NCBI GenBank assembly: GCA_013399855.1
Contig: VXAY01007011.1
Coordinates: 1,468,716 to 1,532,715, forward strand
Source: Oxyruncus cristatus
Lineage: Eukaryota > Chordata > Aves > Passeriformes > Cotingidae
Reading direction: 5' to 3'
Length of the DNA: 64,000 nt
The notes under the pieces are model-generated. The model saw only the letters and a program-made list of their open reading frames with translations. It did no database searches and had not been told where the DNA came from. Within the stretch, counting starts at the first letter, position 1; each line of letters opens with the position of its first letter. This document shows positions 27,466 through 42,899 of the stretch, one piece after another. Both the position numbers and the translations under genes were made by a program.

Positions 27466-29334
27466 AGTATCTTCTAGCCTTTATAGAGTTGTTTCTTTCT
27501 CTCTCCGATGACAGAGGACCCTCTTAGAGAAAGATGACTGAAGGCAGTTTCCAAGTCATGGAACCCCAGATTGAACCAGAAAAGATGACTTAATGCCCTT
27601 TCACTTTCAAGCTGTATTTTTAGGAGTGTCTCTTAAATTAAGAATTTAAAAAAAAATATATCTCTAATTGCAATATGAAAGAACAAGCAAGAAGGGAAAG
27701 GGAGTTCTTGGAAAACCTAACTGTAGCAGTTGTGATCCATAATGGAACGTGAAATTATGCTCAAGGTTTTCTTCCTGTGCCTTAAGAACCAAGGGTTTCC
27801 TAAGCAGTGTTTCCAGTGTAGGAAAGGAGAGGAAGTTCAGATACCAAATTCTCTGGAACAGCAAGGCTGCAATTCAAAGATGTGACCTTAAAAAACACCT
27901 GTTGCTTAATCCCTCTCAACAATAAATCCCTAATCATATTCTAATCCCTTTCTACCGACTTCAAGAAAACATATGCTTGTAATCTTCAGTTTTGTACTGT
28001 GCAAGTTATTTGTACTTCTGGCTGAAACACCACAGTGGATGTAAAATAAGTATCACTTTACAAGCTGAAGAACTTAAAAGGATATGCTTCCTATGCCTTA
28101 CCAGAAAACCTGCAAGATGCTGGCGGAGCACAGAATTCCAGGTGGTACCAGTGTCTTTGCCTCTACCTCTCCTTAGTAGGGTAGTAAAAAAAAATTAACC
28201 TCCCTAGTCTAAGGGAATATCTTGTATTACTGCAACCCCGAAAGGCTCTTCTGGATACACACCTCTTCCTGAAGGATCAGCTACACAGTGAGCTATTTAG
28301 TGCTAAAGCCATTTAGCTGCTACATATTTTAAGAATTATTTTAGTATTAAGATCCAAAATTGTAGTAATCTGCTTTTCCACTTCAATCCTGTAAAGCTAG
28401 AAGCATGCTGGAACATGACTACTTGGTTATCCAAAAAGCTTTCAAGGACACTTGGGGCATGAGGTAAAAGTTAACTTCTCTGTTCTTAAAGGACTGCATA
28501 ACCAGCAGGACAAAGAGGAATTACATGGTATGCCCTCAGACAAACTGTGAGCCACATGACAGGCAGAGCAAGAAGAGACAGGGCTTCAAGTGTCTGTCCC
28601 TTCAATGAGTTGATGACTGCCTGGGAAAATCCTTTGAGACTCCTTCCTGCCATATGAAGTCCTCTTGCTTCTCATCTCCAAACCTTAGCCTTGATTTCAA
28701 GAAGAACATAATGGCTTTAACAGTGTTTCTAAATGGATGACCTACAACCACTCCACACAAGCTTTCAGCCACAGGGAAGCTGGGAGTAAAGCAGGCTAAC
28801 AGAGCCTAACCCACTCAAAACCCTGGTTTAGGCAGTCTGAAGAAACTGTGACGCCTGTTACACTGAGAGACAATCAATTTGGCCTTCATTCGGCTCAGAC
28901 TACAGGAAACTCCCCATGGCTCCAAGGCAATTAAATCAGCACCCAAGGTGCTAACCAATTCAAGGTATGGTTGGGGAGGAAAGCAGGGAACAACTCAACC
29001 TAATTTCCATGAGCGACAAAAAGAGCAAGACACAGTTAAGACAACCTTCACAAGTGAAGTCCTGCTCAGCCTGTGTAGGCAAGGCAGGTCATTTGTAAAG
29101 ATCCCTACCAAATCCTGGCAGTAACCCAGGACAAAGTTGAAGCCATAACCAAAATGAAAACAGTTCCTAATTTTTTTAAAAGCATAAGAGCGTGGAGGGG
29201 GGAGAGGAGGCTGTTATACATGAAATAAGGGTTTATATTAAAAACTATGTGCATTTAAGCACACAGCATGCTAAAAATCCTAGGCAGTAAGATGTAACTT
29301 TCTTCTAGATAGGCCAGTGTCATGACACTTTATA

Positions 29335-29404
29335 ATTCTGGCGATTGAAACTAGATGATCTTTAAGGTCCCTTCCAACTGTAACCATTCCATGATTCTAT
29401 GATT
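29335..29404 (+). mobile_element. CR1 3'-end fragment with ATTCTATGA tail
   Basis: It reads gaaactagatgatctttaag, gtcccttccaactgtaacc and attccatgattctatgattg, the typical avian CR1 3' terminus with its short tail repeat. Plus strand, EZR intron 1. Confidence 0.85.
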
Positions 29405-32400
29405 GAACTTTTGTGTCCAAGACTCATCATCATGGCTAGGCTTCGTGAACAAAGAATAGGGGTCCAAGACTAACATACTTGAAAATGACAAATGGGGCCT
29501 TAGAAGGTTTGCTTTTGCATATAGAAACACTGCAGAACACCAATTTTTCTTCTTCCCCTGTCTTACGATGCATAAAATTTGTAACAAATTGGATACAGAG
29601 GATAAAAGCATGCTGTTGAAGAGGCAATTCCATTTGCATTAAAAGGAAAAAACTCCATAAATAGTAAGACTCAACTGAAGCCACAGAACTTAGTACAGTT
29701 AAAGACTGAACACCAGGTCCATGACTTCAGACTGTTTGGGACAGACTGTAACATGTTAGCTACACTACCAACTGGAACAAGAGAATAGAATTAAGATGAA
29801 AGACAGAACTTACTGAAAGACAGAAGTTACAGTAGTTAGAGTAGAATCTTCTGTGCTTTAGCAATGCCCTTAACTCATGCATTTGTTCTTATTCTTTTTG
29901 TTGTTGCTAAGACAACATCTCTTCTAATACTAAGTCAGTAGATCAACCTATGGGACAGGGCAGCCTCTCAGAGTCCATGCACATTGCTAGAATATCTAAG
30001 TTGAAAAATTAAAGTGCCACTTATAAAAAAAAAATTTAGAAAACACTGTCCCTTAACAAGGCAACATGCTGCCAACCAGCCAAGTGGCAACATCTCTGTG
30101 GAAGATCCAAGGCCTAGATAAGAAACCAAGATGTTGTTCCCCTTTTCAATCCCTTCCTTTCACAAATGCCCAGTTTCCAGGTGTGTGGACACCACGCCTG
30201 CACAGGTAGGGTTTTTTTTCTAATGTCTGACTCCCGAGCCTGTTGTTTCAGAATCTGTCTCTGGCTGCAGGCAATATGGTATTTTTGAAGTTAAACCATC
30301 CCTCTCCTAATATTGCAGCTCCACTGAAAAACATCCTACACTGAAGGGGAAAGGGAAGGCAGAACAGAAAAAAACTCCACAGCTCTCACACACACTAAGC
30401 CATCATGAGTATTTTGCACCCTGATGCATGTAATCTAATAACCCTTAAGTTCACTTGCATACTAAAATAGTTCAGTGAAACCATGAAGTTGTGTGAGTCA
30501 TTTAAAAGACCATACCATTTATTTTCAGTGAATACATAAGATAAAGGGCAGTAAATACCAACTTTTACCCTTATACACAGGATAAACCAGTCCTTAACCT
30601 TGTTGCTTATTACCATTAGGCAGTTCTAAATGCCTCAGACAATTCTCAGGAATGTTTTCTTCCTCTTTCCAAGGAGGGATAAAGACCAGTCTCTTAAATA
30701 GCAGGTTTCTAAGTGCAAATGCTAGTGACATATCTTTCCAAGTGGTGGCAATTAGCAGTATCACAGTGGAGCACCTTAGATAGACGTGCCTTCTTTCTTC
30801 AGTCGCTGGACGTCTGGAAGTCCCAGGCAAGTTGCTAGTTACATTTAAGCAGATCAACCACATTTTAAGTGTTGTACCTGCACAGCATGCACTAAGAGAA
30901 ACAGCAGGCAGGGCTGTTGAGCTTTCTTACACATATACAAACAGACTGTACACATATGGACACACTTGTGCTGAGGGAATACGGAAGTCTTATTAACACA
31001 TAAGAGAACACAGTGTTATTAATGATACTATTAAGGAAGCAGTAGTATTAAGTTTGCATCCTCACTTCTGCAGGTCTACTCTTCCACCACACAAGCAAAA
31101 ACTATTATTGGAATAAATAACAGACAAGCTTCTTGGCCCGGGCCACAATGCATCTGCATGGACAAAGTAATCTCATTTTGACCTTAGCAACCAGAGCTGT
31201 TCAGAGACGTGCGTAGTGATTAAGTATCTGGTAATAGGAAAAACAACTTCATGTAGCAGCATCATAAGGACACTGAAACTGCTCTGTGTTCTTCCACATT
31301 CCATTCAGTAGTGTTCATTGGTTCCAGGTCCAACAACAAAAAACATTAATGGAGTAACTGTAGTCCCAGCTCCTGGAAACTATTTTCAGAAAATATTCAA
31401 CTTTGTCTAGGGAAAAAATTCCTGGAGGCTCCAGAGCTCAGAGCTGACCTGCTAACACCTCAGTGTCTGCATTCTTGTCCTCCACAAGTTACTTAAAACA
31501 ACAGATTCAAGTCAACACTTCAGACACTGTGGGAAGGAGAAGACAACTCTGAGAGGGTAACTAGCATGAACTGCAGAAATATTAGTTCAATTTATTATAT
31601 TGTTCTTTAGTACTTATGAACACCAACATGTCAAGAACACACTTGGAGCCAATTCTGTTTTTGATCTGACAGAGTCATCTGCCTGATGGATCAAGCAACA
31701 CCTAGTAACATATTTGATGTTGTATGCCTAGTCTATGTCATATGGGACCACAAATCCGAGCCATGTGAAATTACAACCAAACAAGTTGTGCACCTACGTT
31801 CTCCACAGCTTTGTTCAAAACAGGAAACAATGTCAAGCAAATGATCAATTCTATTTTATTCACTGCTGCAGGATTGCCAAAGCACAGCTTCCCTCCCAGT
31901 TGGGCTCAGCACCTTTATCTTGCTGGAACTATTGCAGAGACATGTATTCTGACTTTCTCATGTCAGGCCAAGGTCTTGAAAATGGGATGTGAGTCTGGTG
32001 GGATTGAGGGAGTAAGACAACAAAGTTAAGTATTCTCACCGTCCCTGGAAGACAGAACACACGTACACATTCACAAACAGCACCAAGTTAAGAACAAATA
32101 AGAAACTCTGTTGGAGGACAGGGCTGGAATTCAAAGATCTTGGTAGGTCTGAAAAATGGTTACAGGTGTTACACTTGGAGAGGTGAGAATGGACCAGAGC
32201 AGGAGATGAACAAATTACAAGCTTGCAAACAATAGCTCTACAGCAGGACTGTAGACAAGGATGTGGTCTATTATAATCCCCAGAAAAATACCACATTTCC
32301 TGGTGTGATGCTATTACACAGAAGGGAAAATTACATTCTTGAGAGTATTTGTCACCGGAAGCATTACAAAAGATGACTATTCTGTTCTGCTTGCCTGATG

Positions 32401-32504
32401 ACTTGCTAGTTGGAATGCTGTCACCCAAATTTTAATGCTTCTTTTGGAAGGGGACAAGTTAACCAAGGAAAGTCTGCACTAACCTGCAGGTCAGGTGTTT
32501 CTGG

Positions 32505-32565
32505 GTTGCTTGTGGGTTGGGGTTTTTTTTTGTTTGTTTGTGGGGGTTTTGTTCGTATCAAACGG
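32505..32565 (+). repeat. T/G-rich low-complexity tract
   Basis: tgtgggttgggg, a T-run, gtttgtttgtgggggttttg. Similar in style to 24680-24805; EZR intron 1. Confidence 0.75.
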
Positions 32566-35500
32566 GATTTGATTTTTTAAACATGTCACTGATCTCTTCC
32601 AAATGGGACCTGTCTAAAGCATGATGTGTTTATAGTCAAGACAGCAACTTGTAAGCCTGCATGTACAAAAACAGGGGGGAAAAAATCCGAAAAAACAAAA
32701 TCCACCAAAAACCCCCAGCCTCTTATTGCAGGTTGGTAACACAAAAAGAAACAATAATTGCTGGAGCGATAAGATACTAGGATACTATATAACCACCTCC
32801 ATGCAGCCTGGCGGCAACACAGGTTCAAGTCCTCTCTGGTACTACATTTTTATGATTTAAAGGATCTCCAAGAAGCTAAAACAAGGAGGCAAATGACAGA
32901 GTCATAATTTATCTTTGCGTGAAGGAGAATCTGATTACTATGAGAGTGGGAAAGCCATGTACAGCAAAACACTGAAGAAAGCCTTTCACATGCTCCTCTC
33001 CTGCTCCCATGACAGAATCTTTTGCACACTACCTGCCCAACACCTCGCCTATCAGAGAGGGCAGCGGCAGCACAAGGCAAAGTCATGAGCCTTGCCTTGC
33101 ACACTGCAGACCTCAGTTTGCTGACATGGAAGGAAACAGCCTCATCAGTTCACAAAACATTGTGACAACATGAATAGGGGATGGCCTCATTGGCATCCCC
33201 TTGGCTGACAAGGCAAGCTCACTGCACCCATTTGACTGACCCAGTTTGCCAGCATACCGTGTTAAATCAGATAGACCCGGCTGTGAACTGAAGGATGAGT
33301 TCCATTTCAGCTCTCATTGTGTTAAACATTGCTTCCTCATTGCAAATAAATGGGAACATTAAGTCACGTTCCAATGGAATTCCTCCGAGTCTGTGAAGCA
33401 GTTAGGTATTGCTGCATTTGCAACAGGTAAAATTAGAGCTGAGTAGGCTGGTCTTTTTTCCTTAAAGCCTTGCTCACCTTCCCAGGAGAGGGACAAAATA
33501 CCACTGAGGGTAAATACAGTGGTATATAATAATCTATAATGTAGTAGTTACTTTAAAATTGTCCAGCATGATTGTTAGCCCTAACTACTAGTCAGTTTTA
33601 ATGCAACAGCTCATACAACCATATTTTTGGGGGATACTAATCCTCAGTTTTTAAGCAGCAATAACTGTATCAGCTATACTTAACTGAAATTTTTCAAGTT
33701 TACTCAAGGCAAAAACAGCCCAAGTATTTGCTGCTCTCACGTACAGTGAAAGAGATTTACAACATCTTCTGTAGCAGTTTTTCTGAAGAGAAGTAAAGTT
33801 CTTTGAGGGGAAGCCAAGAATATTTTTTGAATGAAATCTGAAAGCTATCTCCTGCATGAAATGGAGTGGAGGGACTGATACGGGCAGGAAAACCTTGAAT
33901 ACCCAGATCTGGAGAGTCATCCAGAAATTCCAGTTTTAACAAAGCAGATTGAATTTTCAGAATAAACATCCCCCTCTCCGCTGGCACACAAACAAGTCAC
34001 AAGAAACCCAAAAGAAGAGTTTGGGTTTTGCAGCCAGGTCACTTGATACTTCTTTGTAATACAGCATGAAGCCTTCCTTATTAAACATAATTAAACATAA
34101 AGATAATACTAGAATGCAAATTCAAACTTTTTCTATGTTTAAACGTGCAGAAGATGCCATACTAAATTACATGCCTATCTCAGTTCCCTTAATGAAAGCC
34201 TGATATCTCTCCTGTCAGCATGTAATAACTGCATAGTAGGCATCTGTGTGAAAAGTCAAGAAGCTGCCATGGCTGTAATTCAGTTTGTTATCTTAGGTCA
34301 AACAATAATGCTCTGCATGCTAGAAGATCATGAATATTTCATGCAGGTGTGGCTAGCACAGGTGACACTACATCTGTGACAGCCCTGGCTCCCAAATGTC
34401 TAGGCCACAGCCAGACTTCCAGCATTCTCCACCTCTGATCAGCTCTGTACAGTTAACAGTAGTTGCTCAGTGAAACAGTACAACCAAGCAAGTACTCCTG
34501 ACAGAGAAAAATCTTCACCCACTTAAGTTTCCCCAACTTAAGTTCCTTCCTAACAAGCAAGATGCACCATTCTAGAGTTAGGAAGAAGCTGAAAAAACGA
34601 GAGACAGAGGACTTTTAAAAATTTTTAAATTCACATTTTTTTAAAGGTAAAATTACCTAAGGACAGCCCTGTGTTCTGGCAAGACAAAGCAATGCACTGT
34701 AAGTCTGAAAGGCCCCAGGATATTGCCCTCGAACAAAGCCCCATACCCTTTGTGAGCCAAGGTGTTATTCATGCAAAACACTTGCCCTCACTCTACCTGA
34801 GACCTAAGAATGGTTTACTTTGAACCCAGGGGATGCTAGGAAGAAGCAGGAGTGTTTACGATGTTTCATCAAAATACATTAACATTTACTTTTAAAGACT
34901 CTCTGATGCTGTATAACACTCTATTAGCATTTTCAGAATATATGCGTACAAGCAGCAGTCTGTTCTTTAGAGGAGGAACACACAGCCAGTGACAACAGGC
35001 TCAACAGTAGCATCACTGCCTGGATGTGCCATTTGCCCTCAATGGATGCTAGGATGGATTTAGGAACACAGACTGCAGCAACAATAGGTCCTTTGTACAT
35101 AAAGGATAAATACAGGGGGAAGCTAGAGGCCACTGGATCAAACTTCTTTATACACAGCCTGTTTTATCATGACAGCTGTTGCATCTAATTAAACATTATG
35201 AAATTGCAGGACTAAGGATTTACACATGAAATTTAAAGCAAGCCCCCAACCCCATCCTCAAATAAGGTTTATCTCAAGAAGTTGCTCAGAATCCAGACTG
35301 AATCAGACCTTTTGCTGTCTTCCATCAGAAATATCAGCATGGGGCCAAGTGCAGAAGATATAGAGGTTTGAGATCTCAAATTTTAATATAATTTCAGAGT
35401 CTTCTAAACAATTTAACATCTCCAAAATTCACACATCAGCTACTAAGGCAATCCCCTCAAGGGAAAATAAAAACCAACTTGAATGTCTTATAGTTTTGAT

Positions 35501-36270
35501 CTGGAACATAAACACCATTTCCTACCTCTGCTTGGCTTTTTCACTTGGAAGCAAAAGGCACACAACAACTTCTGCAAAAGCTGAACTTGACAGTACCAAA
35601 TCACAACAAGCAGGGCAGGGGCATGAATAGTCTAAATAAAAGCTATAATAACCTCAGAGCTTCCCCTGAGTCTGAGCATCAATACTGATGCCTTTTATTC
35701 CAATGCTTATGCAGAGATGTGTTCTAGAGGACAATGCACATGGAAACCCCCAAGCCATTACAAAGAGCCAAATACCTGACGGCTACTCACCTGGAGACCA
35801 GGCAACAACACAGCCTGTCAGCACACAGCACTCAACACTTTGAACAGATCCTGTATGAACAGTCCTAGCACAGGGCTGTTCTTCTGGGGTGGAAGAGCAG
35901 CACGTCACATTGGAGCAGGGTGGGCTATGTGAACACAAGGAGCATCTATGACTTACTTCTGTCACAGGACTATGACCTGAGACTTTAAGGCATACAAGAT
36001 ACAACTGTTGAAGAAATGTTCTCAATAACTGTACTATTTACCGATGGAGACATTAGAGGATGTGAACTGGAAGAAGCTCAAGGATGTTCAAATAATTTCC
36101 ATGCAAGCATCAACTAAGCTAGCTAGGACTTCTCAGTTTGGAAGAAAATTAACTAAGGTTTGGACTTAGGAGCACATAAGTTCATGAGTTCCACAACCAG
36201 GGTAGAGAAGGAATGTATGTTCATTACTCTACCAACAGAATAATTACAGGGCATCAACACTACAAACAAG

Positions 36271-36289
36271 AAAAAAAAAAAAAAAAAAA
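36271..36289 (+). repeat. Poly-A run (19)
   Basis: Nineteen consecutive A in EZR intron 1. Confidence 0.95.
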
Positions 36290-39200
36290 TCAAACAGCAC
36301 TCTAGCAAGGAGTTTTGCAGATAACTTTCCAAACAACGTGAAGGTTATCTAGGACAGCCTTTATTAAAGCATACTGTGAATGCTGGAATTCACATGGTTT
36401 CAAGGGGAGACTGGACAAGTTCACAGAAATCCATTTAGTAACTCATTATATAGGACCTTTCAACCTCCAATACTTCAGAGGAAAGCAATAGTGCGTATCT
36501 TGGAAATACTCTTCCTCAGGCATCAGCTTTTGGCCAACATCAGAGGTGTAATACTAGGCTACAAGAGCTTTCTGCCTGACCTACAAGGGCAGCCATGTTC
36601 TTATAAACATCAAAGTGCAGAAAGAAAATGAACTCCACTTACTTGAGGAGAAAGAGCAGTGTAACAAGTCACACAAGGCCCAGTAATGATGCATGTTCAT
36701 TTTGCATTCTAGATACAAATCCATTTGTCAGAAAGGGGTTTTTTTGGTTTGATATCCCACCCTTCTGTTTCACCTAATCCATATCATCTTCTTTCATTTT
36801 ACCTCATGGACTTCAGTGGAGCATATGACATGGCATTTGTGAAATTTATGAGTGGGATTATGTGATGGGATCACCTCTGACAGTTTGATAACCTGATCTA
36901 CAAGACATACACTACAATGCTTCCACTTCCCAAAGAGGTATTTCAAACAGTATGCAACAGGTACTATTTGCTCCCAGATAAAGGTAGGGCATTGCAAGTC
37001 CTGGAATGTCACCTAAGCACAAAGATATTGCTCTTGAGAAGTTACAGATCATAAAAGAAAAGCGATTGCAAGGATCAGCAAAACATCCCTTTCTAGCCCC
37101 TAAAATAATTTAAGCGCTTCTGAGATGCAACTCTTCGTAGGCCCCTCAACACAGAAGTGTGATGGCAAACATATACACGAGTGGTTCCCAAAGTCCCTGA
37201 GCACAGTGGGGGTAGAAAAAATACTTTTCAAGAGTTAGTCTGCACAGCTGTGTCAGTTGTTAAGGAGGAAAAACTATTCTCTCCCACACTGAGATCACCT
37301 AATATCAATTACGCAAATCCACCCACCAATTCACACCACTGTGCACAATCACTTATCTCTACAAAGACAAAAAGTTAAGCAAGCTAAGTGTATTCAAACT
37401 AGGTATTAAAGAACAACTTCAGCTCCCTCAAATAACTCTGAAGACCAGATCTTACAGTACAGATTTTGAAGTCACCTACTGGGCCACACAGGCTACATTC
37501 AGGCACACCTGGGTACAAAGGGTGAAATTCTTTAATCCCTAATTCTTCAAGTAGCAAGCAGCACACAGATCTGCTCTTCCCATCTGCGGAGCAGTGGTCT
37601 CTTGGCAGAACTGAGCTGCTCTAGGGCCATTTCATAAGCCTGCTCAAGATTCATCGACTGGACTGCCATCCACTCACACCCTCAGAAAACCCTTTTCTCG
37701 CACACATTTCACACTGAGGTTAGAACAAAATATGGACATTTTCATGAAGAACAAGGGAGGAAGAGATGGTGATAGTGATACCTCTGAGTTTTACACAACA
37801 GCTACAGCACTTGCTCATGACAGAGAGAGAGAACTAAAAGCACACAAACCCTCTCTCAAACAGGGCAATCCCACACTCCCTTCCCAAAGGTAGCAGAAGG
37901 CCACAGGCCTTGTATATGGGTGCCAGTAACCTCTTCTACTGAGCCTACACGGTAAGTAGCCAAACACAACTCTGTGGTCTTCAAGCAACAGTTTCTCTTG
38001 CTTACTCAATTAAAAGATAAGAGTCCTGCACATTAATTCTTCGACTCTGGATTTTTACTTTAATTAACAGCTGTTAGTATCAGGTGCTCATCAGCCCCAG
38101 CTGAGCACATGGCTGCTACTCACGCTCTCTCACAGATGAGAGCAGCTGCAGGGAAGGCAGGTGAATTTCCCCCACAGTGAAGAAGGAACTAGAAAGAGAA
38201 ACAAAATCTGGATCTGAACAGATGAGCAATATGGAGGCAATATGGTTAGCTGTTACACTGAGCTATGCCGTGTTTCCAGCCTCACGTAGCAACAATTTTC
38301 CCCTCTCCTAGGGGGAAGGATTCCATACGCTGCTCAGTAAAAGCCAAAGATTTCTGTTTCTTCTGCAAAGAGCTGTACTTCTTGGCTCACAGGCTAAATG
38401 TTATCTATGGCAGAAACCAGGCTTCAAAGCAAGCACACAACGCAGCTAAAGTACATTACTTAACACAGTGTGCATCGTGGTTCAGTGATCTTGGACAGCA
38501 TTGCCTTCCATCAAGGTCAATCGAGTGATTATGGGATTTACAGTGCGCATAAAGCTCTTTGGGCACAGTGTGCCAAACAAGAACTACACTGATGCGGGAA
38601 TCTTCAGTGGTCATCAAGAAGTCTTATTCTCAAAAAGTCCTGACATAACTACAGCTTTTTTTTCATGGACAGAGGACGATGTTCATGTGGGTGGAGGGAG
38701 GGAGCAGGACAGGAAGGCTTATCTCCCCCCTTTGCCCTTTAAGAAGGCTAAGAAATTCTTTAAGTAGTGACTAACATAACACTTAACACCCTTGATTTCT
38801 CTGCAGCAGCTAACACCCCAGAACAAACAGCCCTCGGAAATGCTTACTCAGATCATGCAGTAAATAAGGTTTTTGGCAAAACCGTGAACTCATTCTTTTA
38901 TAAATTTAGTCATCTGTCAACTACTTCCTAAATTTACTACTCAGAATCCTCCACCTTTCTCTTGCAGCAGTGAGTGGGAGTTCTTACATTTGGCCAATGG
39001 AAGCTTCCTTAGGTTTCCATTTTGTGCCAAAGTGAGTATACATCTCTTGGTATCAAGTACACCACACACTGTATCACGCAATGTACTGCAATTCATGCTT
39101 ACAAGGGTAATATTTTATTCTTGACTAAATCTATAGCTATCCATAATTTAAGAGTATTATAATTAATTATGAGCACTTAAGGATATGAAAAGGTATTTTT

Positions 39201-39544
39201 ACTTCAGTCCAGTTATAGCAATCTGCTGTGAAGAGCACTAAGATCAAACCACTAGGTGTAATTAGAAGACACAGTCAAGAATAAAGTGGGAAGATCTGGG
39301 AAAAATTATTAATTGTTTATATTTAGAAATAAATTCCTGTCACTACACTCACATATTTTTCAGACTGGCTTATCGAAAACTTATTGAATTTTAATGCCAT
39401 ATCTGTTCACAGAAAGACAAAGGTTTGGCAGAAGACTTGCATGCTGCCTTCAAGTTCTTTTTTCAGAATACATGCATATTCAACATCAAACAGATATGGA
39501 GGGCTTGTCTAACCACTTAATGCCTAGCACACAGTAGCACATGA

Positions 39545-40020
39545 TTAACAACACAGAGTTGGGAAAAACCTTTTGAGAGGCCAGTTCCACTTCCTCACTC
39601 CTACAGGCAGTAGCATTAAACTGTGCCCTTGTCAAATTTTATCTTAAGGGATGTTAGGTCTTGGAATAGTCTTCTAATATGATCAACAAGGAAGAGAAAA
39701 AAAAAAATCCTACGCACCCAGAAAAAAACCCACCACCACACACACTTAACTGCTCCAAGCTTTTTAAGTCCCTTAAACCACAAATTCTGGTTAAAATAAT
39801 TCTTCCTCCTCTTTGGCATTTAGACCCCTTATATTTTACACAGGTGAAGGAAGAAGTAACTCCTTGAATTCTATCAGGCTAAAGTAGCCAAGTATCCTCT
39901 TATTGTGAGGTGGCTTTCTGCCTCTGATCATCCTAAACCCCTTCCCTTGGTTCTGCTTTGAATTTGTCTCTCCTGGGCACAGACGAGTGTAACCTACATT
40001 CAAGGAATGATCTCACAAGT
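39545..40020 (-). mobile_element. Possible old, degenerate CR1
   Basis: Patches resemble complemented CR1: gagttgggaaaaaccttttg at the 3' side, then cctctgatcatcctaaaccc and aaggaatgatctcacaagta further in. Intervening sequence has diverged, so this is a weak call. Confidence 0.4.
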
Positions 40021-42549
40021 ACATTCTATTAATGCTTTCTGTTACAGACACCCTATGATTGCAGATGACACGGACAACAGAACAGTCATTCTACCATTGA
40101 CTAATCCACCTCCTTCTATCCTATTTAGTGAGAGACCTTCTTTCCCCACCCCTCCAAGTTTAACTGTTGCAGTGGGACTTTATTACCCCTGTCCTTCAAT
40201 CCCCTTTACATATTGTCCCTCTGCATCAATAACACCTCCCCCTCAACAGCATGGCATTACCAGATTTCATTACTATGCTCAGCTTTCTGAACACAGGCCC
40301 TTAAGGTATTAAAAAAAAGGTGCCTTGGAATATTATTCACTTATATTTTCTCTTTAGCACCAGAAGGTGTTAGACTGCATTTACTGCTGTCTTCTCTTAA
40401 CACATGTGCTGCAAGTATTAAAAGTTCTTGTATGACACTACATCAATCAAATGCTCTGCTGCAAAGTTCACTCAATTTCTTTTGAAGTTTTAAGGTTTTT
40501 TTCTCCTCAAGAGGAAAAAAAAAAAAGAAAAAAATGAAAAAAATCCACCTTCAATAAAGTAACCAAGAATGCTGGTAGGTCAGATCAAATTAACAGCTCT
40601 ATAGACTAGAGATCACATTTCCTCCTCCTTCGGTAAGTACTGTTCATTAGCCCACAGCCATGCTGTTCTAACCACGATTTATTAGATTGGTTTGTTTTGC
40701 AAAAGGATATATTTCACCTAAAACACCATCCATTCAATGAATCAAACAGAAATAAACTAGCACCACAAATGCAGGAAAAATGCAGAGAGCACACGGACAC
40801 TCCAGTAATGAAAAGATGCAAAGCTGAGCAAGTAAGTTTATTCAGCATTTCACTTGTTTCCCGATAACACTGCAAGATTTGGATTGGATGGCATCTTTTG
40901 CATTTTCCTTACCTAATAATTCACTGTCTGTAAAACCTAATGAACCTCTGCACAGACTCGGTGGAAATCATGTATCTGAACAGTTTATGAACTCACCGCC
41001 ATAAACCCTTAAGAACTAGGTACAAGTTATATATTTACAGCTTATCTTGGAAAGATTTTGTTACTTTGTAACTTACACATAGCAAAACGTCTGGGCTAAA
41101 TCATGTATTAACACGTGTCTATATTAACAAATATACTCATTTCAGAATTATTTACTGGACTGTTACTAAAATTTATTTTGAGCGTGGTAAGCACGCATCA
41201 GATCAAATGTTACCACAGAGTCAGGAATACAATTGGCTTTCTGGCACTTCACTTTGGTACACAAGTAAAATATAAAATCACTATTGTTCTAGTGCTAATG
41301 GACTTGCTATTTGTTTACTGTGAAATAACTTACAAACATGATCCATAAGCTCTGTGTGTGCATGCATAATTTTTGTTAAAAAAATTAGTTTCCTATAAAG
41401 GTTTAGCTTAATGGGTTAGGGGGGAGGAGCAGAGAAGAGGAGGTGTTGCCAAAATGTTGCTTTCTGTCATCTTAACCTTTACTTGTAAACAACCGATGAC
41501 CAGTGTGTCAGACTTCACACACAGCAGCATGAAGTCTGCCAAACAACATCTTATTTACGAATGCCATGCAGACAAGACCCATGCAAACAAGCACAGGTAA
41601 TAAATATTTAGCACCCATGTCAAATACCCATCAAAAACTAAAACTGCTTCCCAAGAGGTCATGCTATCATTCCTCACACATGCCAAAGGCTGTTGACACA
41701 TTTGTCCTGAGCACAGTTCTGCCTCTGGAGTGACAGTTTTACATCCTCTCTCCATGCAAACTGACACAAATCCTATTTAGCTGTATTAAGATCAAATGAG
41801 CTGAGTTGGGAAGGATCCAAATCCAGTCTCAGTCTGAAGCAGTCAGACCAAACAGTGTTTTACTAAAATAACCTCTGCAAAATTCCTCTTTTTCCTTTAC
41901 AGTACGGTGTCAGTTAGCCCTACTGAACAACAGATTAAATAATATATTGTGCAAACTATTGACACAGTCTTGTTCATAAATCCCAGCCAGTAGGTCATGT
42001 CTCAGAAATCATTAGACTGCCATTGCCTTCCCCAGTGGAAGGTGATCTACACCATCCACCTTTGTTATTCACTGGCTAGTCAGCCAAGACCCAAAGAAAA
42101 ATCACCATCTATGAGGGAATACGAATGTAGCCATGCCAAGCAAAAAGATAAACACAGCTGTATTATTTTTTTAAAAGATTAAAGAGTTTTTCTACACCTA
42201 TCCATGGCTTCCAGTGTGACTTAGTCCTAAACCAGGATTTCAGATTATTCTAACCAGGATATTTCGAGAAAGCACTCTGTAATTAGCAAACAGCTAATAA
42301 GGCAGAGAGAGATTATTCACACACAGCCTTTTATATCAATGCTTTGTAAATTATGTATTTGCTTTCCCAGTTACAGAAGGGTCCTTTCAGTATGCATTAT
42401 TATATGCAGCAATATATCACCTCCTACTGATGAAATACAGGGAGACTGAAGATTTTTAAATTCTCAAAAGGACTGAACACCATTTGGTGTGTGGGGTTTT
42501 TGTAGGCTTACAGAAATTGCAATGTAAGTTAACCTAAGCACTTTAGGGG

Positions 42550-42590
42550 AAAAAAAAAAGGAAAAAAAGAAAAAAGAAAAAAAATAAAGA
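42550..42590 (+). repeat. A/G-rich purine tract
   Basis: A-runs broken by single or paired G, shortly before the EZR CpG island. Confidence 0.9.
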
Positions 42591-42899
42591 GGTTCAACTA
42601 ACTTCAATGTTAGGTGGTAAAACATGAATTGCTTATTACCTCAAAGATAAGCTTGTTTACTCTTATTTCATTTATACGAGCTCATACATAAGTCCTTCAC
42701 TGCATTGCATTTTAAGAAATATTGCCTCTACTGAAAATAGATAGCGATAGTAAGAACAATCTCTTCTGATTATGCTCTTCAAAGTTCAAAAGTGCGTCTG
42801 GTCCAATGACTGCTCAAAGCTCTGCGTTAGGCAGTTGGTTCCCCAAGGGAATTACCGTTTCTAACTGGCACAGTAGCAGCAGACTTCAAAATAAAACAA

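Noticed and set aside
32036..32428. 130-codon minus-strand frame in EZR intron 1
   Set aside because: No domain or exon boundaries recognised; Cys/Ser-rich chance frame.
39754..39819. Minus-strand ATG reading MPKRRKN, considered as the ezrin start exon
   Set aside because: Ezrin needs MPKP directly followed by a donor. Here the fourth codon is Arg and no donor follows.
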